This document shows, in pieces, positions 1-7,046 of a stretch of DNA of 10,623 bases. Each line of letters opens with the position of its first letter. Position 1 is the stretch's first letter. The notes under the pieces are model-generated. The model did no database searches and was not told where the DNA came from. It saw nothing but the letters and a program-made list of their open reading frames with translations. Both the position numbers and the translations under genes were made by a program. This stretch comes from SZUA-217 sp034658975 (GTDB taxonomy: Bacteria; Actinomycetota; Acidimicrobiia; Spongiisociales; ZC4RG35), in the NCBI GenBank assembly GCA_034658975.1, contig JAYEGJ010000077.1:1-10623 (forward strand). The letters are read 5' to 3'.

Positions 1-29
1 GGTTTTTCCACGCCTGGCGTGGAAAAACC
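1..29 (-). terminator. Perfect inverted repeat downstream of trkH, possible terminator
   Basis: Bases 1-14 are the exact reverse complement of bases 16-29, with one base at the centre. The structure lies 24 bases beyond the trkH stop codon on the minus strand. The core stem is CCACGCC/GGCGTGG, flanked by a T5 run in the 5' arm and an A5 run in the 3' arm on both strands. This is the reverse of the usual bidirectional terminator order (A-tract, stem, T-tract). A U-tract, if there is one, would lie outside the window. It is probably a transcript-end hairpin, but it could also be a protein-binding palindrome. Confidence 0.45.
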
Positions 30-53
30 TACCCAGAACGGTGAAAGAGAGGT

Positions 54-1547
54 CTATCGCTTCCAGAGGTCCTTGGTGAACAGCACCAGGACCGGGAAGA
101 TCTCGAGACGGCCGACGATCATCAGGCTGGAGAGAAGCCATTTGGCCGCGTCGGGGAGACCGGCATAGTTGCCAGTCGGGCCCACCTCGCCGAGACCGGG
201 ACCGATGTTCCCGATCGAGGCGGCAACGGCCGACGTGGCTGTGACCAGATCGAGGCCCTCGCTGAGATTGGCGTCTATGAACGCCAGCAGGAACGTCGAA
301 GTCATGAAGAGGAACATGTAGAAGAGGAAGTACGACTGGACCGCCTCGATGATCGGCTCGGTCACCCTCTTGCCCCCGAACCTGGTCACGAACACGCCAC
401 GCGGATGGACCAGGCGGCGGAGGTCGGCGTAGGCGGCCTTGGAAAGGACTCCTATTCGGAAGGTCTTCATGCCACCGGCGGTCGATCCGGCCATGCCGCC
501 GAGGAACATCAGGCCCACCACCATGATCTGAAGGGCGTTCCGCCACATCCCGAAGTCGGCCGAGGCGTACCCCGTCGTCGTGGTGAGCGAGATCGTGTTG
601 AACGCGGCGTCCCGGACTGCCTCCATGAAAGGAAGGTCGCTGATCAGGCCACCAGCGACGACAACGATGCTGCCGAGGGTGATGTAGGTGTAGAGCCTGA
701 ATTCGGAGTTCTTCCAGTACTCATGTGGCCGGCTCCATGCGCGGAAGTGAAGAGCGAAGGAGATGCCGGCGGCGAACATGAACACCGTTATCACCCATTG
801 GGTGTAGGCGCTGAACCCGGCGATGGAAGTCGGCTCTGTGCCGAATCCTCCGGTTGACATGGTCGTGAATGAGTGGATGACGGCCTGGAAGCCATCCATG
901 TCTCCGAGGGCCAGGAACACCACCTCGATGGCGGTGATCACCGCATAGACCAGCCATAGGCGCTTGGCCGTCTCCTGAAACCTTGGTGTCAGGCGGTCGG
1001 GAGTTGGTCCGGGCGACTCGGCGCGGGCGAGCTGCATGCCTCCGGTGCCGAGCAGGGGGAGGATTGCCACACCCAGGACGATGACGCCCATCCCGCCGAG
1101 CCACTGGGTCATGGCTCGCCAGAAGGCGATCCCTTTTGGCAGCACGCTGGGGTCGGGAAGGATGGAGGCTCCCGTTGTCGTGAATCCCGATGCCGTTTCG
1201 AATACGGCGTCGGAGATGCCCGGGATGGCGCCGGAAAGTAGATAGGGCAATGCCCCGAATACCGAGAAGACGAACCAGGCGAGACCGACGGTGGCAAATC
1301 CTTGCTTGATCGAGATCGAGGTCGGCCGTCTCACGAACCTGCGGGTGCCGTATCCGAAGAGAGAGGTGATTCCTGCCGAAATGGCGATCCACAACGCCGT
1401 CTCATACTCCTGATACAGGACGGAGACAGCGGCGGATGTGAGCATCGCCACGGCAATGAACATCAGCACGGACCCGAGTACATAGGCAACGGTCTTGAGG
1501 AGGCTCAAGGTCGGCGATCGCCCTTTGGAACGCTCCGTGGTTGTCAT
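54..1547 (-). CDS. trkH: TrkH family potassium uptake protein (membrane subunit)
   Basis: The product is the ion-conducting membrane subunit of a Trk/Ktr-type K+ uptake system. It is 497 aa, close to the usual ~480-500 aa, and hydrophobic throughout. All four pore-loop selectivity-filter repeats of the family are visible: TTTGAS (about 123-128), STGGFG (231-236), TTTTGYA (322-328) and SIGNIGPG (444-451). The segment MAGSTAGGMKTFRI (352-365) matches the conserved TrkH region before the last repeat. The start ATG overlaps the trkA stop as ATGA. No good Shine-Dalgarno precedes it, so translation is probably coupled to trkA. The gene appears intact. The family assignment is secure, but whether K+ uptake is driven by H+ or Na+ cannot be read from the sequence. 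Confidence 0.96.
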   Translation of the reverse strand: MTTTERSKGRSPTLSLLKTVAYVLGSVLMFIAVAMLTSAAVSVLYQEYETALWIAISAGITSLFGYGTRRFVRRPTSISIKQGFATVGLAWFVFSVFGALPYLLSGAIPGISDAVFETASGFTTTGASILPDPSVLPKGIAFWRAMTQWLGGMGVIVLGVAILPLLGTGGMQLARAESPGPTPDRLTPRFQETAKRLWLVYAVITAIEVVFLALGDMDGFQAVIHSFTTMSTGGFGTEPTSIAGFSAYTQWVITVFMFAAGISFALHFRAWSRPHEYWKNSEFRLYTYITLGSIVVVAGGLISDLPFMEAVRDAAFNTISLTTTTGYASADFGMWRNALQIMVVGLMFLGGMAGSTAGGMKTFRIGVLSKAAYADLRRLVHPRGVFVTRFGGKRVTEPIIEAVQSYFLFYMFLFMTSTFLLAFIDANLSEGLDLVTATSAVAASIGNIGPGLGEVGPTGNYAGLPDAAKWLLSSLMIVGRLEIFPVLVLFTKDLWKR

Positions 1548-2875
1548 ACCGTGAAGAGGTTTACGGATTCCTCGATATCACGCGGCAGCGCGAAGAAGAT
1601 GATGTGGTCTCCGCTCTTGACGACGGTTGAGCCGTCGGGCACGAACGTTGTGCCATCCCTCGAGATACCGCCGATTATCACGCCCACAGGGAGGTCCAGT
1701 TCGAGCAAGGTCTTGTTGCAGCTGTCGGACTGTGGAGCAACCTCGATCTCGATGGCCTCGGCATCAGTATCCGAGAAGGTGGCCACCCGCTCTACCTGAC
1801 CCTGGCGCACGAACCTGAGGATGGCGCTGGCCGCCATGAGGCGTGAAGAGACTGCGGCGTCGATGCCAAGACCCGACAACAGGCCGACGTAGGAGATCCG
1901 GTTGAATCGAGATATCGCCATTCCCGCTCCGCTGGCCTTGGCAACCAAACAGCTCAGGAGATTGACCTCGTCCCATCCAGTCATACCAATGGCAACATCC
2001 TTGGGTCCTAGATCGAGATCACCAAGAACGTCGGGGTCGGTCGGGTCGCCGTTTATGACGAGTGCTTGGGGGTGTGCCGCGGCGAGGTAGTTGCAGCGAT
2101 CGGGATCCTCATCGACCAGCACGGTGGACATCCCCGCAAGCGCCATGACGTCCACGGTGAGCTCGGCGAGGCGGGTGCCACCCATGATGATCGCCCGCTC
2201 CAGGTTTCGTCGCTTGAGGCCGAGCAGTCGAGTTGCGTCATCCACCCGATCGTCGGTCGTCATTAGCAAGGCGTGGTCGCCGGGACGGACGACGGTGTCG
2301 CCATGAGCGACGATGGTGCGGCCGTCGCGGACAAGAGCTGCGACGACCCAGCCCCATTCGGCCTGGCGCACTCGGAGCTCGCGTAGCGGGCTGGCGGTGA
2401 TCGAGGCGTTGGGGGCGACGATCGCCCCGACCATGACCAGTTTGCCATCTGCGAATTGGACGAGTTCGCTGGCGCCGCCCATGCCCACAATTCCGACGAG
2501 CTCCTCGGCAGCGGTTGCCGAGGGGTCGATTACGACGTCGACGCCGAGACGGTCGGCGCCTTCACGAATCTCGGGATCCTCGATGCGAGCGATGGTGGTT
2601 TGGGTGCCGAGTTCCTTGGCCGTGAAGCAGGCGAGCACATTGGCGCCGTCGGAGTTAGAGACTGCGATGAGAAGGTCGGCTTTTTCTGCCCCTGCCTCCT
2701 CGAGGACGTGGGTGCTGGCCCCGTTGCCGGTCAGGACGAGCGCGTCGATCCCTTCCTGGATTTGGGCGGCGCGACGCTCATCGTCCTCGATGACGACAAC
2801 ATCTTGACCTTCTGTCGATAGGCGTTCTGCAAGGTAGGAGCCGACCGCGCCGGCGCCCACGATGATTATCCGCAT
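1544..2875 (-). CDS. trkA: Trk system potassium uptake protein TrkA (double RCK subunit)
   Basis: The product is the cytoplasmic, nucleotide-binding gating subunit that assembles under TrkH and controls K+ flux in response to NAD(H)/ATP. It is 443 aa, the normal length of a two-RCK TrkA. The N-terminal Rossmann fold shows GAGAVG (7-12) after the beta-strand MRIIIV, and an acidic residue ends strand 2 (VVIED, about 27-31). A first TrkA-C domain spans about 135-220. The second Rossmann fold begins near 225 (AIIMGGTRLAE), where the glycine motif is degenerate, as is common in the second half. A second TrkA-C domain ends the protein. The canonical MRIIIVGAG start fixes the start codon. The only purine-rich sequence, AGGA, abuts the ATG, so the ribosome site is weak or unusual. 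trkA is first in an operon with trkH and reads divergently from the AAA+ gene. Confidence 0.95.
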   Translation of the reverse strand: MRIIIVGAGAVGSYLAERLSTEGQDVVVIEDDERRAAQIQEGIDALVLTGNGASTHVLEEAGAEKADLLIAVSNSDGANVLACFTAKELGTQTTIARIEDPEIREGADRLGVDVVIDPSATAAEELVGIVGMGGASELVQFADGKLVMVGAIVAPNASITASPLRELRVRQAEWGWVVAALVRDGRTIVAHGDTVVRPGDHALLMTTDDRVDDATRLLGLKRRNLERAIIMGGTRLAELTVDVMALAGMSTVLVDEDPDRCNYLAAAHPQALVINGDPTDPDVLGDLDLGPKDVAIGMTGWDEVNLLSCLVAKASGAGMAISRFNRISYVGLLSGLGIDAAVSSRLMAASAILRFVRQGQVERVATFSDTDAEAIEIEVAPQSDSCNKTLLELDLPVGVIIGGISRDGTTFVPDGSTVVKSGDHIIFFALPRDIEESVNLFTV

Positions 2876-3006
2876 TCCTGCCGCATTCTTTTCACGTCCA
2901 GCGAATAAAGGCTAACCACGCGTCGGCCGAATCGGAGGCCAAGCCGAATCCAATCTCGATCGACCACGAGGAGCCCGTACAATGAATGCTCAATCCCAGG
3001 AGCCGG
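2876..3006. promoter_or_regulatory. Divergent intergenic region between trkA and the MoxR ATPase gene
   Basis: This 131-base gap must hold promoters for both divergent operons, but no convincing -35/-10 pair was found on either strand. It contains two purine-rich ribosome-site candidates for the rightward gene: GAGGAG at 2968-2973 and AGGAG at 2998-3002. An 8-base direct repeat, CCGCATTC, occurs at 2870-2877 and 2881-2888 and includes the trkA start codon. Function is assigned only by position. Confidence 0.4.
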
Positions 3007-3879
3007 ATGGAATTCACAAGCCCCCAGGTAGTCACCGACGCCCTCGAGAGTGTCGACTATCTGCCCGACGAGCGCATCTCCCAGGTGGTGTTTCTCGCCG
3101 ATCGTCTCGACAAGCCTGTCCTGGTGGAAGGTCCGGCCGGTGTCGGCAAGACCCAGCTTGCCAAGTCGATCGCGGAGGTTTCGGGGCGCCCGCTGATCAG
3201 ACTTCAGTGTTATGAGGGCCTCGACGAGGCAAAGGCTCTCTATGAGTGGAACTACAAGAAGCAGTTGCTGAGAATCCAATCCGATGTCGACCACGACTGG
3301 GACACAATCAGCCACGACATATTCGGCGAGGAATTCCTGTTGACCCGGCCGCTGCTGGAGGCAATCAGGTCGCCGGAGCCGGTGGTCCTGCTGATCGACG
3401 AGGTAGATCGCGTCGAAGTGGAGACAGAGGCCCTCTTGCTGGAGATTCTTTCGGAGTTCCAGGTCTCCATTCCGGAACTGGGCACCATGACCGCCAACAC
3501 CCAGCCGATGGTGTTCCTGACCTCCAACAACACCCGAGAGCTCAGCGAGGCCTTGAAACGTCGCTGCCTGTTCCTCCATATCGACTATCCGGATCCGGAG
3601 CGGGAGAAGGAGATCCTGGCCGCTCGGGTGCCCGGACTCTCCGAGCATCTCGGAGAACAGGTCGCTCGCGTGGCCCGCTCGATCAGAGGGTTGGACGTGA
3701 AGAAGGCCCCTTCGGTCTCTGAAACCATTGACTGGGCGCGGACTCTTCTGGCCCTGTCGATCGACGACATCGACCCCCAGGTATTGGCGGACACGATGCA
3801 TGTCCTTTTGAAGTATCAGACCGACATCGAGAAGGCCACCAAGGAACTGGCGTCACCTGCGAAGGACTCGGGCTCCTAA
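3007..3879 (+). CDS. MoxR-family AAA+ ATPase (CoxD-like)
   Basis: The product is a cytoplasmic AAA+ ATPase of the MoxR class, about 290 aa, the expected length. Counting from the ATG at 3007, it shows Walker A GPAGVGKT (42-49), Walker B VVLLIDEVDR (126-135), a sensor-1 region TSNN (172-175) and a basic ALKRRC arginine-finger region (182-187). A C-terminal helical lid follows. MoxR proteins partner with VWA proteins to activate or insert cofactors in target enzymes. The CoxD/CoxE pair of carbon monoxide dehydrogenase is the best-known case of this architecture. The VWA gene follows after 4 bases, so the two are almost certainly co-transcribed and act together. Start choice: 3007 has AGGAG four bases upstream and gives the family-typical N-terminus MEFTSPQ. 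An in-frame ATG at 2986 would add seven residues. No CO dehydrogenase genes are in view, so the client enzyme is unknown. Confidence 0.92.
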   Translation: MEFTSPQVVTDALESVDYLPDERISQVVFLADRLDKPVLVEGPAGVGKTQLAKSIAEVSGRPLIRLQCYEGLDEAKALYEWNYKKQLLRIQSDVDHDWDTISHDIFGEEFLLTRPLLEAIRSPEPVVLLIDEVDRVEVETEALLLEILSEFQVSIPELGTMTANTQPMVFLTSNNTRELSEALKRRCLFLHIDYPDPEREKEILAARVPGLSEHLGEQVARVARSIRGLDVKKAPSVSETIDWARTLLALSIDDIDPQVLADTMHVLLKYQTDIEKATKELASPAKDSGS

Positions 3880-3883
3880 GAGG

Positions 3884-5311
3884 ATGATCACGGTCATCAC
3901 CGGATTCATCGACGAGCTTCGAGCCGCCGGAGTCCCGGTGTCGATGGTCGAGGCGATCGACGCCATGAAGGCCATCGAGGCGATAGACATCGGCGATCGT
4001 GTGGGTCTGCGGGAAACGCTGAGGGCCACTCTCGTAAAAAACCTGCGTCACGAGAGGGCGTTCAACACCGCCTTCGATGTCTATTTCTCGACCGTGCCCA
4101 TGCCAAAGGGAACGGGAGACGACGAAGAGGCCGACTCCGATGACCGGCCTTTCCCACCCCTCCCTCCCGACGACCAACCAGAGTTCGACCTCGACGAGTT
4201 TCTCAGTCAACTTCTCGAGGCGCTCGAGGGACTCGACGAGGATGCGCTGCGAAGAGGTGCCCGGCAGGCTGTGGAGCAACTGGCAGGCATGGAGCCCGGC
4301 AGGCCGGTTGGCGGGACCTACTACCTATATCGCACGCTGCGACGTCTCGACATGGGCGAGTTGGAGGCCCGGCTCATGGAGGCCCTCATGGCAGACGAGA
4401 ATCTCTCGGAGTTCGAGCGGCGTCTGATCCGGGAGGAAGTAGAGGCTCGGCTCGAGGTCCTGAGAGAAGAGATCGAGGAGGAAATACGAAGACGACTCGT
4501 GGAAGACCGGGGTCGCGATGCTGTCGCCCGCACCCTTCGTCGGCCGCTGATCGAGGACATCGACCTCATGCACGCCACGAGCAGCGACCTCGCTGAGATG
4601 GAAGCGGCGATTGGACCGTTGACCCGCAAACTGGCGGCCCGTCTTGCCCGCCGCCGGAAGAAACACTCGGGCCGACTCGATTTCAGGCGGACGGTAAGAC
4701 GTTCTCTCGCAACCGGCGGAGTGCCGGTCGACCCTCAGTTCAGGCATCCCCGCCCGCACCGACCCGAGGTTTGGCTCTTGTGCGACATCTCCGGGTCCAT
4801 GGCGACCTTCTCTCGCTTCACCCTCCAGTTCACTCATGCCATGTCGACCCACTTCTCCAAGCTGAGAACCTTCGCCTTCGTCGACACAATGGACGAGGTA
4901 ACGAACTTTTTCGGGCCGGGGATCGACTTCGGTTCGGCCGTCACCCGGATCACGAAGGAGGCTGAAGTCGTGTGGCTGGACGGTCACTCCGATTACGGCA
5001 ATTCGCTGGAGAAGTTCTATGAGCGTTATGGGCGCCAAATCACTTCCCGGACAACGGTGATCATCACCGGAGACGCGAGGAACAACTACCGACCTCCCCG
5101 GGCGACGGCCCTCGATGATGTGGCCAAGGCTGCGAGAGCAGTCGTATGGCTCAATCCGGAGCCTGAGGCCTATTGGGACACCGGAGACTCGGCGATGGCC
5201 CACTATGGGAAGTACTGCGACTCGGTTCACGAGGTGCGTACCCTCCGGCAACTGGAGGATTTCGTGGAGAACCTGACCTTGCCTTCAGGTAGAGCCCTTC
5301 AGAATCTCTAA
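3884..5311 (+). CDS. VWA domain-containing CoxE-like protein
   Basis: A 475-aa soluble protein of the CoxE/VWA family that usually pairs with a MoxR ATPase. The N-terminal part (1-70) is helical and is followed by an acidic, proline-rich linker (about 77-104). A highly charged helical or coiled-coil stretch covers about 155-265. The C-terminal von Willebrand A domain starts near 295. Its metal-ion-dependent adhesion site DISGSM (301-306) keeps the D-x-S-x-S signature, and later conserved elements are HSDYGNS (368-374) and TGDARNNY (395-402). It has no signal peptide or membrane segment, so it is predicted to be cytoplasmic. The start ATG lies 4 bases after the ATPase stop. The purine run AGAGG directly abuts it, so translational coupling is likely. 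By analogy to CoxD/CoxE it should act with the ATPase in maturing a metalloenzyme or complex, but the substrate is not identifiable here. Confidence 0.9.
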   Translation: MITVITGFIDELRAAGVPVSMVEAIDAMKAIEAIDIGDRVGLRETLRATLVKNLRHERAFNTAFDVYFSTVPMPKGTGDDEEADSDDRPFPPLPPDDQPEFDLDEFLSQLLEALEGLDEDALRRGARQAVEQLAGMEPGRPVGGTYYLYRTLRRLDMGELEARLMEALMADENLSEFERRLIREEVEARLEVLREEIEEEIRRRLVEDRGRDAVARTLRRPLIEDIDLMHATSSDLAEMEAAIGPLTRKLAARLARRRKKHSGRLDFRRTVRRSLATGGVPVDPQFRHPRPHRPEVWLLCDISGSMATFSRFTLQFTHAMSTHFSKLRTFAFVDTMDEVTNFFGPGIDFGSAVTRITKEAEVVWLDGHSDYGNSLEKFYERYGRQITSRTTVIITGDARNNYRPPRATALDDVAKAARAVVWLNPEPEAYWDTGDSAMAHYGKYCDSVHEVRTLRQLEDFVENLTLPSGRALQNL

Positions 5312-5313
5312 AC

Positions 5314-5329
5314 CAATTGGGGCCAATTG
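5314..5329. repeat. 7-2-7 inverted repeat between the VWA gene and the receiver gene
   Basis: CAATTGG at 5314-5320 and CCAATTG at 5323-5329 form a perfect inverted repeat around GG, three bases after the VWA stop codon. The same bases also read as a direct repeat of CCAATTG with a 10-base period (5313-5319 and 5323-5329), one helical turn. This fits either a regulatory-protein site ahead of the receiver gene or a short hairpin closing the upstream operon. No T-tract follows, so an intrinsic terminator is less likely. Confidence 0.4.
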
Positions 5330-5382
5330 CCGATGTACACCGCAAGGCCCTAAACCGGGCTGGATATTGAGGTGAAATCAAA

Positions 5383-5748
5383 ATGGGCTCGCGCATTCTC
5401 GTTGTTGAGGACTCGGCCGTTATCAGACGGCTGATCGAGGTGTGTCTTCGTGCCGCTGACCTGGAAATCGTTACCCGTGATGACGGGAGGAGCGGTCTGA
5501 AGGCTGTCGGTTCGGAAGCACCGGACCTCGTTGTTCTCGATATCGGCCTGCCGGGCATGGACGGCTGGGAAGTTCTCGATCGAATTCGAAACGATGAGAT
5601 CACTAAGGGGATACCCGTCGTCGTGCTCACGGCACATGCCGAAGAGGAGTCGAGACGGAGGGCAAATGAGGGTGGTGCGGACGCTTTTGTCACCAAGCCC
5701 TTCCAGCCGAACGACTTCAGACAAACGGTCCTCTCGCTTCTCGAGTGA
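5383..5748 (+). CDS. Single-domain response regulator (CheY-like receiver)
   Basis: A 121-aa protein consisting only of a receiver domain. The phosphorylation machinery is complete: acidic pair E9/D10 in VVEDS, phospho-acceptor D53 in VLDIGLPGMDG, switch threonine T83 in VVLTAHA, and K105 in VTKPF. No DNA-binding or enzymatic output domain is attached, so it should signal by protein-protein contact or as a phosphorelay intermediate. The ribosome site GAGGTG (5369-5374) is 8 bases before the ATG. It lies 71 bases after the VWA gene and may be a separate unit. No cognate histidine kinase is in the window. The assignment is firm; the pathway is unknown. Confidence 0.93.
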   Translation: MGSRILVVEDSAVIRRLIEVCLRAADLEIVTRDDGRSGLKAVGSEAPDLVVLDIGLPGMDGWEVLDRIRNDEITKGIPVVVLTAHAEEESRRRANEGGADAFVTKPFQPNDFRQTVLSLLE

Positions 5749-5773
5749 GGCGGACTCTCCGCCCGACGCGGAG
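5749..5773 (+). terminator. Two mutually exclusive hairpins after the receiver gene
   Basis: Immediately after the stop codon, GGCGGA (5749-5754) pairs with TCCGCC (5758-5763) around a 3-base loop. The overlapping CTCCGC (5757-5762) can instead pair with GCGGAG (5768-5773) around 5 bases. The two stems share bases 5757-5763, so only one can form at a time. No clear U-tract follows, so intrinsic termination would be weak. It may end the receiver transcript or simply protect its 3' end. Confidence 0.35.
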
Positions 5774-5802
5774 GCACCTATTTGCGTTCCTAATGTTGTG
5801 GG

Positions 5803-5816
5803 TTCGGTATACCGAA
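5803..5816. promoter_or_regulatory. Perfect 14-bp palindrome, GntR/FadR-type operator candidate upstream of the transporter
   Basis: TTCGGTATACCGAA is its own reverse complement and ends 36 bases before the transporter start. The core GGTATACC fits the GT-N-AC half-site pattern known for FadR-subfamily GntR repressors, which often control carboxylate uptake and use. TATACC within it could also serve as a -10 element, in which case a bound repressor would block transcription directly. No GntR regulator is encoded in the window. The palindrome is seen directly; its role is inferred. Confidence 0.5.
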
Positions 5817-5821
5817 TCTGC

Positions 5822-5838
5822 GCCGCGCGGAACGCGGC
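5822..5838 (+). promoter_or_regulatory. GC hairpin in the transporter leader
   Basis: GCCGCG (5822-5827) pairs with CGCGGC (5833-5838) around CGGAA. The stem ends 14 bases before the GTG start of the transporter, which has no recognisable Shine-Dalgarno. If transcribed, it would occupy the region where ribosomes load and could limit translation. It may also be chance in GC-rich DNA. Confidence 0.3.
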
Positions 5839-5852
5839 AATAACCTCGTCGG

Positions 5853-7037
5853 GTGCCAGGAAGTCGCGCTGAGAGACAGTGGCCCGCCGGACGCGTTGCC
5901 GTCCTCGGGATCATCACGATTGCCGTCTACGGTTCGTGGTTCTACTCCTTTGGAGTCTTGCTCGATCCGATAATCGCAGACACCGGCTGGAGCGAGGGCG
6001 TCCTCACGTCGGGGTTTGCCGCGTCGTCCTTGGTGGCAGGATTCGGGGCCATTGCCGGTGGCTGGCTTCTCGATCGAAGGGGGAGCCGCATTGTGTTTTC
6101 GCTCGCGGCCGCTGTGGCGTTGATCGCTTTCCTGGTGGCGTCCTCGGCGCAATCGGCGGCGACGTTTGCCGTCGCAGGTGCAGTCGGAGGCGGCGCCCTC
6201 GGAGCTCTTGGGTTCTATCACGTAACCCAAACCGTCGCGGTCAGGATCAGCCCGCTGGCGGCCACTCGAGCAATAGCGGTCCTCACCATCTGGGGGGCTT
6301 TCGCTAGCGCCATCTTCCTTCCGCTCAGCGCCTGGCTGGTCGGCGAAGTCGGTTGGAGGGCAACGTTGCGCTGGACGACGCTTTCGGCCGTGGCGACGCT
6401 GGTCGTTGGCGCTTTCGTGATCAACACCAAGAGTGACGCCGGGGCAGGAGACGGGCGGCACTGGGCCGAATTGCGTGACGCAGTCCGTCACCCTGAAGTC
6501 CGGCGCTATGTCGTGGCCCAAGGACTGGTGGGCATCGGGGTGGCAACGATCCTGGTCTATCAGGTGCCCGCAATGACTGCTGCCGGTCTGTCCTTGACGG
6601 CGGCCTCATTCTGGGCCGGTGCCCGTGGATTCGCTCAACTCGGTGGACGGGTCCCTCTGATGCCGATTGTGGGGAGCCTCGGCGTCGGAGGCGCACTCAG
6701 GCTCGCCTTTGTCTCCATTTCCCTTGGGTCCCTGGTTCTTGCTGTCGCGGGCACACCGTTACTCGCTGGTGTCTTCGCGGCTCTGGCCGGATTCGGGATC
6801 GGCGCCTCGTCGCCACTCACCGGTATGTACGCACGCAAGTTGTTCGGTCCGGTCACTCTGGGCACGGCGATGGGCCTTCTCAGCTTCGTGTTCCTCGTCG
6901 TCGGCTCGATCGGACCGGCCGTGGCGGGGTGGGTGGCCACGGCAACGGGTTCACGGTCGATTCCGGTGATCGGCGCCGCGGTGGTGACACTTGTCGCTGC
7001 CCTGGTTATCAAGGCTCCTGGTTCTGTTTCCGACTGA
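5853..7037 (+). CDS. Major facilitator superfamily transporter (monocarboxylate-type)
   Basis: A 394-aa integral membrane transporter with about 12 hydrophobic segments in two halves, separated by a hydrophilic loop near residues 192-216. MFS motif A is visible between helices 2 and 3 as GGWLLDRRGSR (69-79). The first helix region (YSFGVLLDPI, then DTGWSEGVL) resembles the MCT/OFA type that carries monocarboxylates or oxalate/formate-like anions. The substrate is not proven. The GTG start at 5853 is forced: an in-frame TAA lies at 5841-5843, and no other ATG, GTG or TTG occurs before the first helix. No Shine-Dalgarno is present. The acyl-CoA synthetase gene follows 66 bases downstream on the same strand, suggesting import followed by CoA activation of an organic acid. 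A 14-bp palindrome upstream suggests repressor control. Confidence 0.88.
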   Translation: MPGSRAERQWPAGRVAVLGIITIAVYGSWFYSFGVLLDPIIADTGWSEGVLTSGFAASSLVAGFGAIAGGWLLDRRGSRIVFSLAAAVALIAFLVASSAQSAATFAVAGAVGGGALGALGFYHVTQTVAVRISPLAATRAIAVLTIWGAFASAIFLPLSAWLVGEVGWRATLRWTTLSAVATLVVGAFVINTKSDAGAGDGRHWAELRDAVRHPEVRRYVVAQGLVGIGVATILVYQVPAMTAAGLSLTAASFWAGARGFAQLGGRVPLMPIVGSLGVGGALRLAFVSISLGSLVLAVAGTPLLAGVFAALAGFGIGASSPLTGMYARKLFGPVTLGTAMGLLSFVFLVVGSIGPAVAGWVATATGSRSIPVIGAAVVTLVAALVIKAPGSVSD

Positions 7038-7046
7038 CAAAGACCC

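Noticed and set aside
2866..3801. 311-codon open frame on the minus strand opposite the MoxR gene
   Set aside because: It is the antisense shadow of a clear AAA+ gene. The translation has no recognisable domain and is driven by GC-rich third codon positions.
4325..5251. 308-codon open frame on the minus strand opposite the VWA gene
   Set aside because: The opposite strand encodes a VWA protein with an intact MIDAS motif. This frame has no family features and no ribosome site of note.
5790..6521. 243-codon open frame on the minus strand opposite the transporter gene start
   Set aside because: Its product is extremely rich in Arg, Gly and Asp with no domain, typical of an antisense reading of a GC-rich membrane-protein gene.
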